Source of the DNA: Candidatus Methanomethylophilaceae archaeon
GTDB lineage: Archaea; Thermoplasmatota; Thermoplasmata; Methanomassiliicoccales; Methanomethylophilaceae
Direction of reading: 5' to 3'
Assembly (NCBI GenBank): GCA_944320495.1
Contig: CALUHR010000013.1
Coordinates: 416,687 to 480,686, forward strand
DNA: 64,000 bases
Part shown: one piece after another, positions 18,792-27,320 of the stretch
Numbering within the stretch: the stretch's first letter is position 1
Layout of the letters: each line of letters begins with the position of its first letter
Notes under the pieces: model-generated
Seen by the model: only the letters and a program-made list of their open reading frames with translations
The model's database searches: none
What the model was told of the DNA's origin: nothing
Position numbers and translations under genes: made by a program

Positions 18792-20114
18792 ATGAACGAC
18801 GTGATTGCGGAGGTCAAGGCCGCCAAGACGGCCTCCGTGGCGCTCTCGGCGATCGGCACCGATGTCAAGGACTCCGCCCTGGAGGCGATGGCTAACGCTC
18901 TGGACTCCCACAGGGAGGAGATCCTGGAGGCCAACGCCGTCGACATGCGCAACGGGCAGGAACTGGTCGACTCCGGCGCCATCTCTAGGTCGATGTACAA
19001 GAGGCTCGCGATAGACGGCCCCAAGATCGACGGGATGATCGCAGGCATCCGCGACGTCATGAGGCTCAGGGACCCGGTGGGGGAGGTCATGTCCGCCCTC
19101 GACCTGGACGACGGTCTCACCCTGTACCAGATTCGCTGTCCCATAGGGATGCTCGGCGTGATATTCGAGTCCCGTCCGGACGTCGTCCCGCAGATAATGT
19201 CGCTCTGCTTGAAGTCGGGCAACGCGGTGGCCTTCAAGGGCGGCCGCGAGGCGACCGAGTCCATCCGCACGCTCTTCAACATCCTGCGCGACGCGGCGGC
19301 CTCCGCAGGCATACCCGGGGAGGCGTTCGTGCTCATGGAGTCCAGGGAGGACATCAACAGCATCCTCGGCCTCCACGACTACATCGACCTCCTGATCCCC
19401 CGCGGGTCCAACGAGTTCGTCAGGTACATTCAGTCCAACACCAGGATACCGGTGCTCGGCCACGCCGCGGGGATCTGCCACCTATATGTAGACCCGTCCG
19501 CCGATTTGGACATGGCGTGCGACGTGGTCCTCGATTCGAAGACCCAGTACCCCGCCGTTTGCAACGCGCTGGAGACGCTGCTCGTCGACGCTTCCGTCGC
19601 GGAGGCCTTCCTGCCGAGGATGGCGGAGCTGTTCAGGTCCAAGGGCGTGGAGGTCCGCGGGGACAACCGCACCCGTGCGATCATCGACGCGATCCCGGCG
19701 ACGAGTGAGGACTGGGACACCGAGTACGGCGACCTCATTATCTCCATTCACATCGTCGATTCGATGGAGGATGCGATGTCCTTCATCAACTCCCACGGCT
19801 CCCATCACACCGACGCCATCGTAACATCAGACATGTCCCGCGCCGCTAGGTTCGTCGCCGGCGTAGACTCCGCCGACGTGTTCGTCAACGCCTCCACCCG
19901 CTTCGCCGACGGATACCGCTACGGCAAGGGCGCGGAGGTCGGCATCAGCACCAACAAGATCCACGCCCGCGGGCCGGTCGGCATGGAGGGCCTGATGATC
20001 TACAAGTACGTCCTCGTCGGCCACGGCCAGGTCGTCAGGGACTACGTCGGTCCCGACGCGAAGCCCTTCACCCACGTCCCCTCATCCGATCCCTATCCAT
20101 TCGGGGGCGAGTGA
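18792..20114 (+). CDS. proA: gamma-glutamyl phosphate reductase
   Basis: 440 aa from the ATG at 18792. It reduces glutamyl-5-phosphate to glutamate semialdehyde with NADPH, the second step of proline synthesis. The catalytic Cys lies in SKTQYPAVCNALET near residue 255; FESRPDVVPQ near 125 and the ALDH-like NASTRFADGYRYG near 370 are present. A GTG 21 nt upstream is a less likely start. It is directly followed by proB (TGA then TTG without a gap). The order proA-proB reverses the common bacterial order. The 227 nt before it hold no gene. Confidence 0.94.
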   Translation: MNDVIAEVKAAKTASVALSAIGTDVKDSALEAMANALDSHREEILEANAVDMRNGQELVDSGAISRSMYKRLAIDGPKIDGMIAGIRDVMRLRDPVGEVMSALDLDDGLTLYQIRCPIGMLGVIFESRPDVVPQIMSLCLKSGNAVAFKGGREATESIRTLFNILRDAAASAGIPGEAFVLMESREDINSILGLHDYIDLLIPRGSNEFVRYIQSNTRIPVLGHAAGICHLYVDPSADLDMACDVVLDSKTQYPAVCNALETLLVDASVAEAFLPRMAELFRSKGVEVRGDNRTRAIIDAIPATSEDWDTEYGDLIISIHIVDSMEDAMSFINSHGSHHTDAIVTSDMSRAARFVAGVDSADVFVNASTRFADGYRYGKGAEVGISTNKIHARGPVGMEGLMIYKYVLVGHGQVVRDYVGPDAKPFTHVPSSDPYPFGGE

Positions 20115-21227
20115 TTGGAGTCCAGGAAGGACCTGCTCGGCGAGGTCGGCCGCGTGGTCATCAAGATAGGGTCCTCGTCGATCATGAGGAACCAGACTTC
20201 CATCTCGAGGGACTTCATGGACTCCGTGGCGGAGCAGGTCGCCCGTCTCAGGGAGATGGGCATGGAGGTGCTCATCGTCTCGTCCGGTGCGATAGCGATC
20301 GGCCTCAAGGCGATGAAGGTCAAGCCCAAGCCCAACGAGATACCCATAAGGCAGGCCGCATCGGCGGTCGGCCAGAGCATCCTGATGAAGGAGTGGGGCG
20401 AGTGCTTCCAGCGCCACGGGATGCTCGTCGGCCAGGTCCTCATGACCCTGGACAACTACTCCGACCGCACCGAGGCGGTCAACATGAACAACACCATCGA
20501 GTCGCTCCTGAAGAACGGCGTGGTGCCGATCTTCAACGAGAACGACGCGGTGTGCATCAGCGAGATCAAATTCGGGGACAACGACACCCTCTCCGCGATA
20601 GTTGCGAGCAGGACCGACGCGGACCTGCTGGTGATCCTATCGGATGTCGCGGGCCTCTACACCGGCGATCCCACATCCGACCCTTACGCCAGGCTGGTGC
20701 CGGTGGTCTGGAACATCGAGGACGTCCGTCATATGGCCGGGGACTCCGTCTCCGGCGTGGGCACCGGCGGCATGAAGACCAAGCTCAGCGCCGCCCAGGT
20801 CTGTCACGATGCGGAGTGCGGGATGATCATCGCCCTCAGCAGGGAGGACCAGGTCATCTACAGGGCATGCACCGGCGAGGACATCGGCACGATCTTCGTG
20901 GCCGACAAGGGCATCTCGAAGAAGCGCCGCTGGATAAAGTCCGCCCACCCGTCCGGTCGCATAATCATCGACGAGGGGGCCGGGAGGGCCGTGGCCGCCC
21001 ACAAGTCGCTGCTCCCTGTGGGCATCCGCGATGTGGAGGGCCGTTTCAACAAGGGCGACGTCGTGGACATCGTCTGCAACGGTGTCGTCGTCGCCAAGGG
21101 CATCATCGGATACGATTCGACGGACCTGAAGATGATCAAGGGCAAGCACAGCGACGAGATCGAGTTCATCCTCGGCTACAAGGCCCACGACGATGCCGTG
21201 ATCTCGGAGAACATCGCGCTGATATGA
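20115..21227 (+). CDS. proB: glutamate 5-kinase with PUA domain
   Basis: 370 aa with a TTG start abutting the proA stop. It phosphorylates glutamate for proline synthesis. The amino-acid kinase domain shows VVIKIGSSS near residue 14, SSGAIAIG near 55, the FNENDAV loop near 138 and the GVGTGGMKTKL loop near 213; a PUA domain follows from about 275, as in full-length bacterial enzymes. Proline probably inhibits it, as known for the family. A 10-bp hairpin follows the TGA. No proC is in the window. Confidence 0.93.
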   Translation: MESRKDLLGEVGRVVIKIGSSSIMRNQTSISRDFMDSVAEQVARLREMGMEVLIVSSGAIAIGLKAMKVKPKPNEIPIRQAASAVGQSILMKEWGECFQRHGMLVGQVLMTLDNYSDRTEAVNMNNTIESLLKNGVVPIFNENDAVCISEIKFGDNDTLSAIVASRTDADLLVILSDVAGLYTGDPTSDPYARLVPVVWNIEDVRHMAGDSVSGVGTGGMKTKLSAAQVCHDAECGMIIALSREDQVIYRACTGEDIGTIFVADKGISKKRRWIKSAHPSGRIIIDEGAGRAVAAHKSLLPVGIRDVEGRFNKGDVVDIVCNGVVVAKGIIGYDSTDLKMIKGKHSDEIEFILGYKAHDDAVISENIALI

Positions 21228-21259
21228 ACCGGTCGCGGCCCACCGGGGTCGCGACCGGT
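21228..21259 (+). terminator. hairpin after proB with following CT repeat
   Basis: ACCGGTCGCG (21228-21237) pairs perfectly with CGCGACCGGT (21250-21259), starting at the base after the proB stop. A (CT)6 tract (21261-21272) follows, which could help termination. It also separates proB from the convergent gene ending at 21279. Confidence 0.6.
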
Positions 21260-21278
21260 GCTCTCTCTCTCTCGGATC

Positions 21279-21605
21279 TCGCTCGGGAAGGCGCTCGATC
21301 CTGAAGATGACGGGTCTCGTCCCGTCGTTGCAGCAGGCGATCATGACGCCGTCGTCCCTGTTCCACCCGTCCATGATGGCTCCGCCGTTCATGGCGGCGT
21401 AGACGTACCTGCTGATGCAGCTCCATGCCTCCGAGCAGAACCTCCCGTGCATCAGATGACGCCATTCGTCGGGGGTGACGATGAACTCGTCGCCCGGGTG
21501 GAATAGCGAGCACGGCCCCGTCTCGGGGTTCGACAGATACTCCTTCTGGAGGTCATCGTAGCATCTGCATTCGAGGACGGTGATCCTCACGTTGTGCATC
21601 GTCAT
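21279..21605 (-). CDS. TIGR04076-like protein, paralog 1 (CGA-terminated)
   Basis: About 108 aa. It resembles its neighbour at 21602-21955: both share the VTVL/ITVL opening, SRYVY, a G-W-(S/N)-R-D-D stretch and the ending CCNDGTRPVIFRIERL. This pattern recalls the small TIGR04076 family, whose function is not known. The start overlaps the upstream stop (ATGA). No TGA, TAA or TAG ends this frame where the paralog ends; instead CGA at 21279-21281 follows RIERLPE. Read as Arg, the frame runs on for over 200 codons antisense through proB. Read as stop, it ends just short of the proB hairpin. Confidence 0.7.
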
Positions 21606-21955
21606 TCCGACTCCTCCTCGTCGAGCCTCTCTATCCTGAATATCACCGGTCTCGTCCCGTCGTTGCAGCAGGCGATGAACTGCCTGTCGTCCCTGGACCA
21701 GCCCGTCATCGGCGACCCGCCGTGTAGCGCCGTGTAGACGTACCTGCTGATGCAGTCCCACGCCTCGGCGCACGGGAAGTTCCCTCCGAGCATGTGCCAG
21801 AAGTCCTCCCTGCTGCCGTCGTTCCATGAGAAGACGAACTCCTGCCCCACATCGAAGAACGGGCACGGCCCCGCCTTCGGATCCATGAGGTATTGCTCCT
21901 GCAGCCTCTCGTCGCACTCCTTGCGGAGTACGGTGACCTTGCATCTGTGCTCCAT
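21602..21955 (-). CDS. TIGR04076-like protein, paralog 2
   Basis: 117 aa starting at the ATG at 21955, chosen because GGAGGG lies 9 nt upstream and the TATA (ATTATAAC, minus strand, about 21995-22003) would place the mRNA start near 21975; an upstream ATG at 21982 would lie before it. Conserved Cys residues (KEC, CPFF, CCND) and SRYVYTALHGGSPMTGW are shared with paralog 1. Ends with TGA after RLDEEESE, overlapping the next gene by 4 nt. The pair looks like a tandem duplication. Confidence 0.72.
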   Translation of the reverse strand: MEHRCKVTVLRKECDERLQEQYLMDPKAGPCPFFDVGQEFVFSWNDGSREDFWHMLGGNFPCAEAWDCISRYVYTALHGGSPMTGWSRDDRQFIACCNDGTRPVIFRIERLDEEESE

Positions 21956-22016
21956 CGGTCGTTTCCCTCCGTACGGAGCCATCTCCGTCCGGGGTTATAA
22001 TCCTGATAAAAAGGTC

Positions 22017-22037
22017 CCTCCCCTCGGCGAGGGGAGG
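22017..22037 (-). terminator. hairpin plus T-run after the AGCS symporter gene
   Basis: On the minus strand CCTCCCC pairs with GGGGAGG around a 7-nt loop and is followed by GACCTTTTT. The flanking bases (AAACCCCTTACC before, GGGACCTTTT after) closely match the hairpin after the L15e gene at 35545-35562. Confidence 0.7.
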
Positions 22038-22056
22038 TAAGGGGTTTACGGGGGGA

Positions 22057-23508
22057 TCACTCCCACTCGGTGATCTTGGCGTTCTTCTCGTCTATGAGGT
22101 CCTGCACGACGGAGCGGTGGAACACCGGGTCCTCGATGCCCGCGTCCTCCTGCTCGCGCCAGTCCTTGTAGGCGCGGAAGACGAACTTGCTCAGGTAGAA
22201 CACGACGATCATGTTCACGGCGCCCATCGCGGCCATGAACGTGTCGCAGATGGTCTCCATCTGCCCGGTGCTGATGACGCACGAGAGGAAGGCGACCGCG
22301 ATGACCAGGATGCGGACCGCGAAGATGAAGCCCTTCTTGTCGGAGATGAACCTGACGTTGGACTCGCTCATCGTGTAGTACCCGATCAGGCTGGTGAACG
22401 CGAAGATCAGCATGAAGAACGAGATGATGATCCCGCCGATCTCCCCTCCGAGGGTGGAGTTGACGATGGCCTGCACGAGCTGGGCGTTACCGATGTTGTC
22501 GGCCTGGGTCGGGTTGATGGCGGTGATGTCGCCGTAGGACCCGAAGGACAGGATGACGAAGGCGGTGAACGAGCAGACGACGAGGGTGTCGACGATGGTG
22601 CCGAAGGACTGGATCATGCCCTGCTTGATGGGGTGCTTGACGTCCGCGGTTCCGGCGATGTTGGCGATGGAACCGAGACCCGCCTCGTTGGAGAAGACGC
22701 CGCGCTTGAGGCCCATCATCATGACGGCTCCGAGCGCTCCCCCTCCGACGGACTGGATACCGAAGGCGTTCTTGAAGATCATCTCCACGGCGTGGACGAC
22801 GCCGTCGATGTTCATGACGATGACCACGATGCAGAAGACGAACCAGAGGAGGGCCATGACGGGCACGACCTTGGTGGAGAACTGGGCGATCCTCTTGACG
22901 CCGCCGAAGATGATGACGGCGGCGGCGATGGCGATGATCGCCCCGAAGATCAGCATGTTGTTCTCGAACTCGAACGCTCCGGCGAGGGCGGCCGCGGAGT
23001 TGGTGGCCTGGACGCCGACGAATCCGATCCCGAAGGTGACGATGATCAGAACGGCCAGCAGAACCGCGAGAGGGCGGCTGCCGACGCCCTTGAGGGCGTA
23101 GTAGGCGGGGCCGCTGTGGTACTGGCCGTCGGACTTCTTCTCCTTGAACAGCTGGGAGAGGGTGGACTCCATGAAGCTGCTCGCGGAGCCGATGATGGCG
23201 AATATCCACATCCAGAAGACCGCTCCCGGTCCTCCGACGATGATGGCGCTGGCGACTCCGGCGATGTTACCGACGCCGACGCGGGCGCCCAATCCGATGC
23301 AGAAGGCCTCGAAGGACGAGACCGTGTGGCTGTGCTTGCCCTCTTTCGTCCCGGAGAGCGCAAGACGGGATGTCTTGTGGATCCTCAGGATCGGAAGGCC
23401 CTTCAGCCTGATCATGAAGTATATGCCGAGACCGACGAGGAACACGAACGCGACGTACCACACGTAGGTGTTGGCTGTCCCGATGGCTGCGGCGAAATCA
23501 ATAGCCAT
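22057..23508 (-). CDS. alanine/glycine:cation symporter (AGCS family)
   Basis: 483 aa, about ten to eleven membrane segments. Family signatures are GLGARVGVGNIAGVA near residue 72, the preceding SSFEAFC, and GLKRGVFSNEAGLGS near 265. It likely imports alanine or glycine with Na+. Glycine, alanine or D-alanine uptake would feed the GS/GltB nitrogen pool, but this link is inference. Expressed alone: terminator at 22017-22037 downstream, a long upstream region with palindrome and TATA at about 23649-23658. No CGA codons; ends in TGA. Confidence 0.9.
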   Translation of the reverse strand: MAIDFAAAIGTANTYVWYVAFVFLVGLGIYFMIRLKGLPILRIHKTSRLALSGTKEGKHSHTVSSFEAFCIGLGARVGVGNIAGVASAIIVGGPGAVFWMWIFAIIGSASSFMESTLSQLFKEKKSDGQYHSGPAYYALKGVGSRPLAVLLAVLIIVTFGIGFVGVQATNSAAALAGAFEFENNMLIFGAIIAIAAAVIIFGGVKRIAQFSTKVVPVMALLWFVFCIVVIVMNIDGVVHAVEMIFKNAFGIQSVGGGALGAVMMMGLKRGVFSNEAGLGSIANIAGTADVKHPIKQGMIQSFGTIVDTLVVCSFTAFVILSFGSYGDITAINPTQADNIGNAQLVQAIVNSTLGGEIGGIIISFFMLIFAFTSLIGYYTMSESNVRFISDKKGFIFAVRILVIAVAFLSCVISTGQMETICDTFMAAMGAVNMIVVFYLSKFVFRAYKDWREQEDAGIEDPVFHRSVVQDLIDEKNAKITEWE

Positions 23509-23625
23509 GGTATCAAATCCCCGGGGACCGTCCGAAGGCGGTCGTACCCGATTCAGAAGCCGGTATGACGTGCTCTGTCATGGCATACCACTCGGGGCGC
23601 GATGATCCATTACCCGTCGAATCCA

Positions 23626-23714
23626 GCATGCGCGCGCATGCCTTTGATGTTTATAAAAAAGTTATGGGGACGCCACAATTGTCTTGAAGATTGATGGATA
23701 ATTAGACATTTGTC
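23626..23714 (-). promoter_or_regulatory. promoter region of the AGCS symporter with palindrome
   Basis: A TATA-like TTTATAAAC on the minus strand (about 23649-23658) would start an mRNA with a leader of about 115 nt. A perfect 16-nt palindrome GCATGCGCGCGCATGC (23626-23641) lies at the expected transcription start. ATTAGACATTTGTC (23701-23714) farther upstream resembles the element before the glutamine synthetase gene. Confidence 0.4.
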
Positions 23715-23749
23715 GAGGAGAACCTCATACAAACATTTGGTCCAGAAGA

Positions 23750-23825
23750 TGGTGGGCCCGGCCGGAATCGAACCGGCGATCTCCGCCATGTCAAGGCGAC
23801 GTCATAACCCCTAGACCACGAGCCC
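23750..23825 (-). tRNA. tRNA-Val (anticodon GAC)
   Basis: Minus-strand cloverleaf: acceptor GGGCTCG with CGGGCCC, D arm GTC...GAC, anticodon stem TCGCC/GGCGG with loop TTGACAT (anticodon GAC), T arm GCCGG-TTCGATT-CCGGC, discriminator A and encoded CCA (23750-23752). A TATA-like stretch (about 23837-23846) lies roughly 20 nt upstream. Confidence 0.94.
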
Positions 23826-23960
23826 AGTGAACCGAGGATATACTTATGATAGATAAACATTACTGTCGGGTATATAAACTCCAGAATTGGACGACATCTC
23901 CGAAGGCCTCCTCGGACAGAACAACCCTATATCTGGACCCCGTTCCGGTGGCGAAGACCG

Positions 23961-24941
23961 ATGCTGACTCTAGGGATCGAAGGGACCGCACATACGTTGG
24001 GCGTTGGGATAGTTGACTCCGAGTGCAACGTCCTCGCCAACGAGATCGACATGTTCCGCCCTCCTCAGGGCGGGCTGCACCCCCGTGAGGCCGCCAACCA
24101 TCACGCCGAGGTGGCAGCGAAGACGATCTCCGCCGCGCTGGACCACGCCGGCGTGGATCCTTCGGACATAGGTCTCGTGTCGTTCTCCATGGGACCAGGC
24201 CTCGGACCCTGCCTCAGGGTGGCGGCCACCGCCGCCAGGGCGTTCGCCTGCACCCTCGGCGTTCCGATCGTCGGCGTCAACCACTGCATCGCCCACATCG
24301 AGATCGGACGCGCGCTCACCGGCTGTACCGACCCCGCTCTGCTCTACGCCTCTGGCGGGAACACGCAGGTCATCGCCTACGCGGAGGGCAGGTACAGGAT
24401 ATTCGGGGAGACGCAGGACATAGGCATCGGGAACATGCTGGACAAGCTCGGCAGGGACCTCGGCATGGGGTTCTACGCCGGGCCGATGTTCGAGAAGCTC
24501 GCCCGTGAGGGCACGAGGTACCACGAGCTCCCCTACTCGGTGAAGGGCATGGACGTCGCGTTCTCCGGTATGATAACCGCCGCGGTCTCGCTATACAAGA
24601 AGGGGGTCCCGCTGGAGGACATAGCTCTCTCGGTGCAGGAAACCGCGTTCGCCATGCTGACCGAGGTCACGGAGCGTGCCATGGCCCACATTGGGAAGAG
24701 GGAGGTCCTCCTCGGGGGCGGCGTGGCGCAGAACGGGCGTCTCAGGGACATGGTCGAGGACATGGCCCACGCCCGCGGGGCGGAGATGTTCGTCCCGGAC
24801 AGGCAGTTCTGCAGGGACAACGGCGCGATGATTGCCTGGCTCGGCAGCGAGATGCACTCGTCCGGGGTCAGGATGTCCGTCATGGACACCGTCGTGCGCC
24901 AGAGGTTCAGGACCGACGAGGTCGATGTGACCTGGCGCTGA
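23961..24941 (+). CDS. kae1: tRNA N6-threonylcarbamoyladenosine synthase subunit Kae1
   Basis: 326 aa. The catalytic subunit of the KEOPS complex, making t6A37 in tRNAs that read ANN codons. Visible are LGIEGTAHTLGVGI at the N-terminus, the metal-binding His pair in NHCIAHIE near residue 110, ASGGNTQV near 129 and LGGGVAQN near 252. The C-terminus (RQRFRTDEV) matches Kae1 where many archaea fuse it to the kinase Bud32; here the protein stops and no Bud32 gene follows. TATA CCTATATCT (23926-23934) is about 30 nt before the ATG. Confidence 0.95.
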   Translation: MLTLGIEGTAHTLGVGIVDSECNVLANEIDMFRPPQGGLHPREAANHHAEVAAKTISAALDHAGVDPSDIGLVSFSMGPGLGPCLRVAATAARAFACTLGVPIVGVNHCIAHIEIGRALTGCTDPALLYASGGNTQVIAYAEGRYRIFGETQDIGIGNMLDKLGRDLGMGFYAGPMFEKLAREGTRYHELPYSVKGMDVAFSGMITAAVSLYKKGVPLEDIALSVQETAFAMLTEVTERAMAHIGKREVLLGGGVAQNGRLRDMVEDMAHARGAEMFVPDRQFCRDNGAMIAWLGSEMHSSGVRMSVMDTVVRQRFRTDEVDVTWR

Positions 24942-24950
24942 GAACGGTCC

Positions 24951-26300
24951 TCACTCCTTCTTCCCCTCGGCGAGCTGCCTCCCCAGGATGTCGTCGAGGT
25001 TCCTCAGGAACTGGTCCACCATGTCCTCGGGAACGGATCCTCCGGCCGCGATCCTGTGGCCGCCGCCCTCCCCTCCGACGGACGCGCACGCCTCGCGCAT
25101 TGCCGCGGCGAGGTCTATGCCCCTCTCCAGCTGGGAGAACATCCCCCTGGAGGAGAGGTTCACCGGGTCGTTGGAGCGGTTCATGCCGATGGTCGGTTTC
25201 GTCGGATCGGCGATGGACTGCATCGCGATGCCGCAGAGCATCCCCGTGTATCCGGAGTCGGTGGAGTCGAACCACTGGAAGTTGGTCATCTGTGTCAGAC
25301 CGCGCCTATCGAGTTCGACCATTGCGGCCACGAGTCCCCTCGCGGCCTCCTCGTCGGTGTCGGAGGCGATCTTCAGGCACCTCTCGTCACCCATCCCGGC
25401 GGCGATGCCGGCGCCTCCGAGCCCGGAGCGTCCGCAGCTGTTGAGGAGGTTCGACAGATGCTCGGCATCCATCCTCCAATCCCTCAGCTCGTACCTGTCG
25501 CGGGCGACCTCCATCATGGAGGACAGCTGGACGCCCTGCTCGGTGAGCCTGACGGCTATCAGCGACGCGAGCCTGCTGCGCTCGTCCTCGCTCAGATCCG
25601 AATAGGACTTGTCGTTGGGGATGCCAGCCTCCTTCATGAGTGCCGCGACCCCCTCCACGCTGCCGCTGACGCCGCGTATGTACGGGTCGGTGTCGAGGAA
25701 CAGGCGGGTCATGAGATTGCCCGACGGGACCAGGGACCCCTGGGTCCTGGTGACGAACCCGCGCCTGGACCCTTCCTCGAAGAGGTAGGTGTTCAGGCCG
25801 GACAGTCCGTTGATGTGCTGCCTGTCGCCGGCGATGCCGGCGAACGCGACCTGCACGAGGTCCCAGTTGCTCTCGTCCATGGCGACCGCGAACAGGAGGC
25901 TCATGGTGGCTCCGCACCCGGACGTCATGCCGTCGATGCCGTAGAGGTGGGGGTTCGCGTAGACGATCCTCTTCGCCTCGGAGATGACGGTGTGGTGGTC
26001 CAGGACGATGACCGGCGTGTCCATCTCGTCCAGCTGGTCGATGTAGGACGCACCCAGGTCGGATATGATGATGCAGTCCGCCTTGGTGGCGCGGATGGTC
26101 TTCATGTTGTTGTCGTTCAGCGTCGTGAACAGGGTGACCCTGAACTCCTTCCCCGCGCGGATGAGCGTCTTGGCGATGATCGCCGCGGAAGAAACGCCGT
26201 CCGCATCGTAGTGCGAGTAGACCTGGAAGAACCGGTGGCCGCGGACGACGTCCGCGGCTTTGGAAAGTGTGTTAAGAAGTTTTGGCGGAAGTTCGTCCAT
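24951..26300 (-). CDS. archaeal RecJ-like DHH exonuclease (GAN type)
   Basis: About 449 aa from the ATG at 26300; a GTG at 26312 overlapping the S15 stop is the alternative. DHH phosphoesterase motifs: SHYDADGVSSA near residue 32, IISDLGAS near 80, VLDHHT near 102 and GCGATMS near 130; the DHHA1 part ends with GGEGGGHRIAAG near 415. GAN/RecJ enzymes degrade single-stranded DNA or RNA 5-prime to 3-prime and join the GINS-MCM replisome. Sitting directly downstream of the S15 gene is a known archaeal arrangement. Ends in TGA, facing the Kae1 gene. Confidence 0.88.
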   Translation of the reverse strand: MDELPPKLLNTLSKAADVVRGHRFFQVYSHYDADGVSSAAIIAKTLIRAGKEFRVTLFTTLNDNNMKTIRATKADCIIISDLGASYIDQLDEMDTPVIVLDHHTVISEAKRIVYANPHLYGIDGMTSGCGATMSLLFAVAMDESNWDLVQVAFAGIAGDRQHINGLSGLNTYLFEEGSRRGFVTRTQGSLVPSGNLMTRLFLDTDPYIRGVSGSVEGVAALMKEAGIPNDKSYSDLSEDERSRLASLIAVRLTEQGVQLSSMMEVARDRYELRDWRMDAEHLSNLLNSCGRSGLGGAGIAAGMGDERCLKIASDTDEEAARGLVAAMVELDRRGLTQMTNFQWFDSTDSGYTGMLCGIAMQSIADPTKPTIGMNRSNDPVNLSSRGMFSQLERGIDLAAAMREACASVGGEGGGHRIAAGGSVPEDMVDQFLRNLDDILGRQLAEGKKE

Positions 26301-26308
26301 AGGTGGAC

Positions 26309-26764
26309 TCACTTGAGCATGAGCTCCGCGTTGCTGAGAGAGTACTTCCAGTCTGCGGGAAGGGTTCCGATCCTCTTGTAGTAGCGCTCCAGCCTCCTGA
26401 TCTTGGCCTCAATCATGTTGAGACCCCTCTTGTTGGAGACGTCTCCCTTGTTGTCCCTGAGGTGGACGTTCAGGTCGATGGCGCGCCTCATGAGGTTGGC
26501 GAGGTCCTCGGGCAGGGAGCCCGCGACACCCTTCTCCTCCATGATCTGGGTGATGCTCTTGCCAGTGGCGAGCTTGACGTTGGGAACTCCGTACTGGTCC
26601 CTCAGGACGAGTCCGATCCTAGCGGAGATCATTCCGTCCTTGGCGAGTTTCACGACCAGGTCCTCGATCTCGGTGGCGTTGAGAGGAACCCAGGAGGGAT
26701 TCTCGGAGATCATCGGGCGGGTGGAGCCCGACTTTCCCTTTCTTCTAGTGTGCATTCTTGCCAT
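26309..26764 (-). CDS. rps15: 30S ribosomal protein S15
   Basis: 151 aa, the archaeal/eukaryotic length with N-terminal extension (MARMHTRRKGKSGSTRP). The core contains IGLVLRDQYGVPNV near residue 50 and NKRGLNMIEAKIRRLERYYK near 110. It binds 16S rRNA in the platform. Shine-Dalgarno GGAGG lies 8 nt before the ATG and a TATA (ATTTATATAG on the minus strand, about 26819-26828) lies upstream. First gene of an operon with the DHH nuclease. Confidence 0.96.
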   Translation of the reverse strand: MARMHTRRKGKSGSTRPMISENPSWVPLNATEIEDLVVKLAKDGMISARIGLVLRDQYGVPNVKLATGKSITQIMEEKGVAGSLPEDLANLMRRAIDLNVHLRDNKGDVSNKRGLNMIEAKIRRLERYYKRIGTLPADWKYSLSNAELMLK

Positions 26765-26941
26765 TTTTGATCCTCCGAATCATATGGCGGCGAGGCTGAT
26801 TCTCGCGATGCGCGTGCTCTATATAAATGGTAGCATTGTCGTCGAGCATTTGATTATCAATATAGCAGCGTACCGAATCCGCAGGAGAATCCGAGACGAT
26901 CGAACCGGGTCCACATCCGGACGCCAGGCGCCTCACCGGTA

Positions 26942-27319
26942 TCGAAGGGCCGATGGGGGAACCCGAGGGATGACGCGGTCCACCTCGTTCTTCGCCCATG
27001 GCACGGTGTCCAGATACTCATCGCGGTCGAAGGACAGCTCGTCCGGCAGCTCCGAGAACAGGCGGGACTCCATCTCGCAGTCCTCCCTGACCTTCCTACC
27101 GAGGATCGCCGCGCACACGTCGCAGTACCCGATGTCGCGGGTGGCCACAATCTCGATCTCGTACCCCGCCTCCTCCAGGAACTCCCTCGCGGCGGCCTGG
27201 GCGGAGGTCTCTCCCTCCTCGACGTGTCCGCCGGGCATCTCCCAGCCCTTCCTGCGCCTGTGCCAGACCATCAGGAACCTGTCGCCGTCGAAGGCCACGG
27301 CGTAGGCGGTCCTGCCCAT
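26942..27319 (-). CDS. Nudix hydrolase (CGA-terminated)
   Basis: About 125 aa. The Nudix box is intact: GGHVEEGETSAQAAAREFLEEAGYE, residues 30-54, with the REFLEEAG metal-binding core. It should hydrolyse a nucleoside diphosphate linked to another group; the substrate is not evident, though a small size and the MVWHRRRKGWEMPGG lead-in recall MutT/8-oxo-dGTP-like enzymes. It begins 1 nt after the fibrillarin stop. The only CGA codon (26942-26944, after PPSAL) is followed two codons later by TGA, so the end differs by only 3 codons between readings. Confidence 0.87.
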
Positions 27320-27320
27320 G

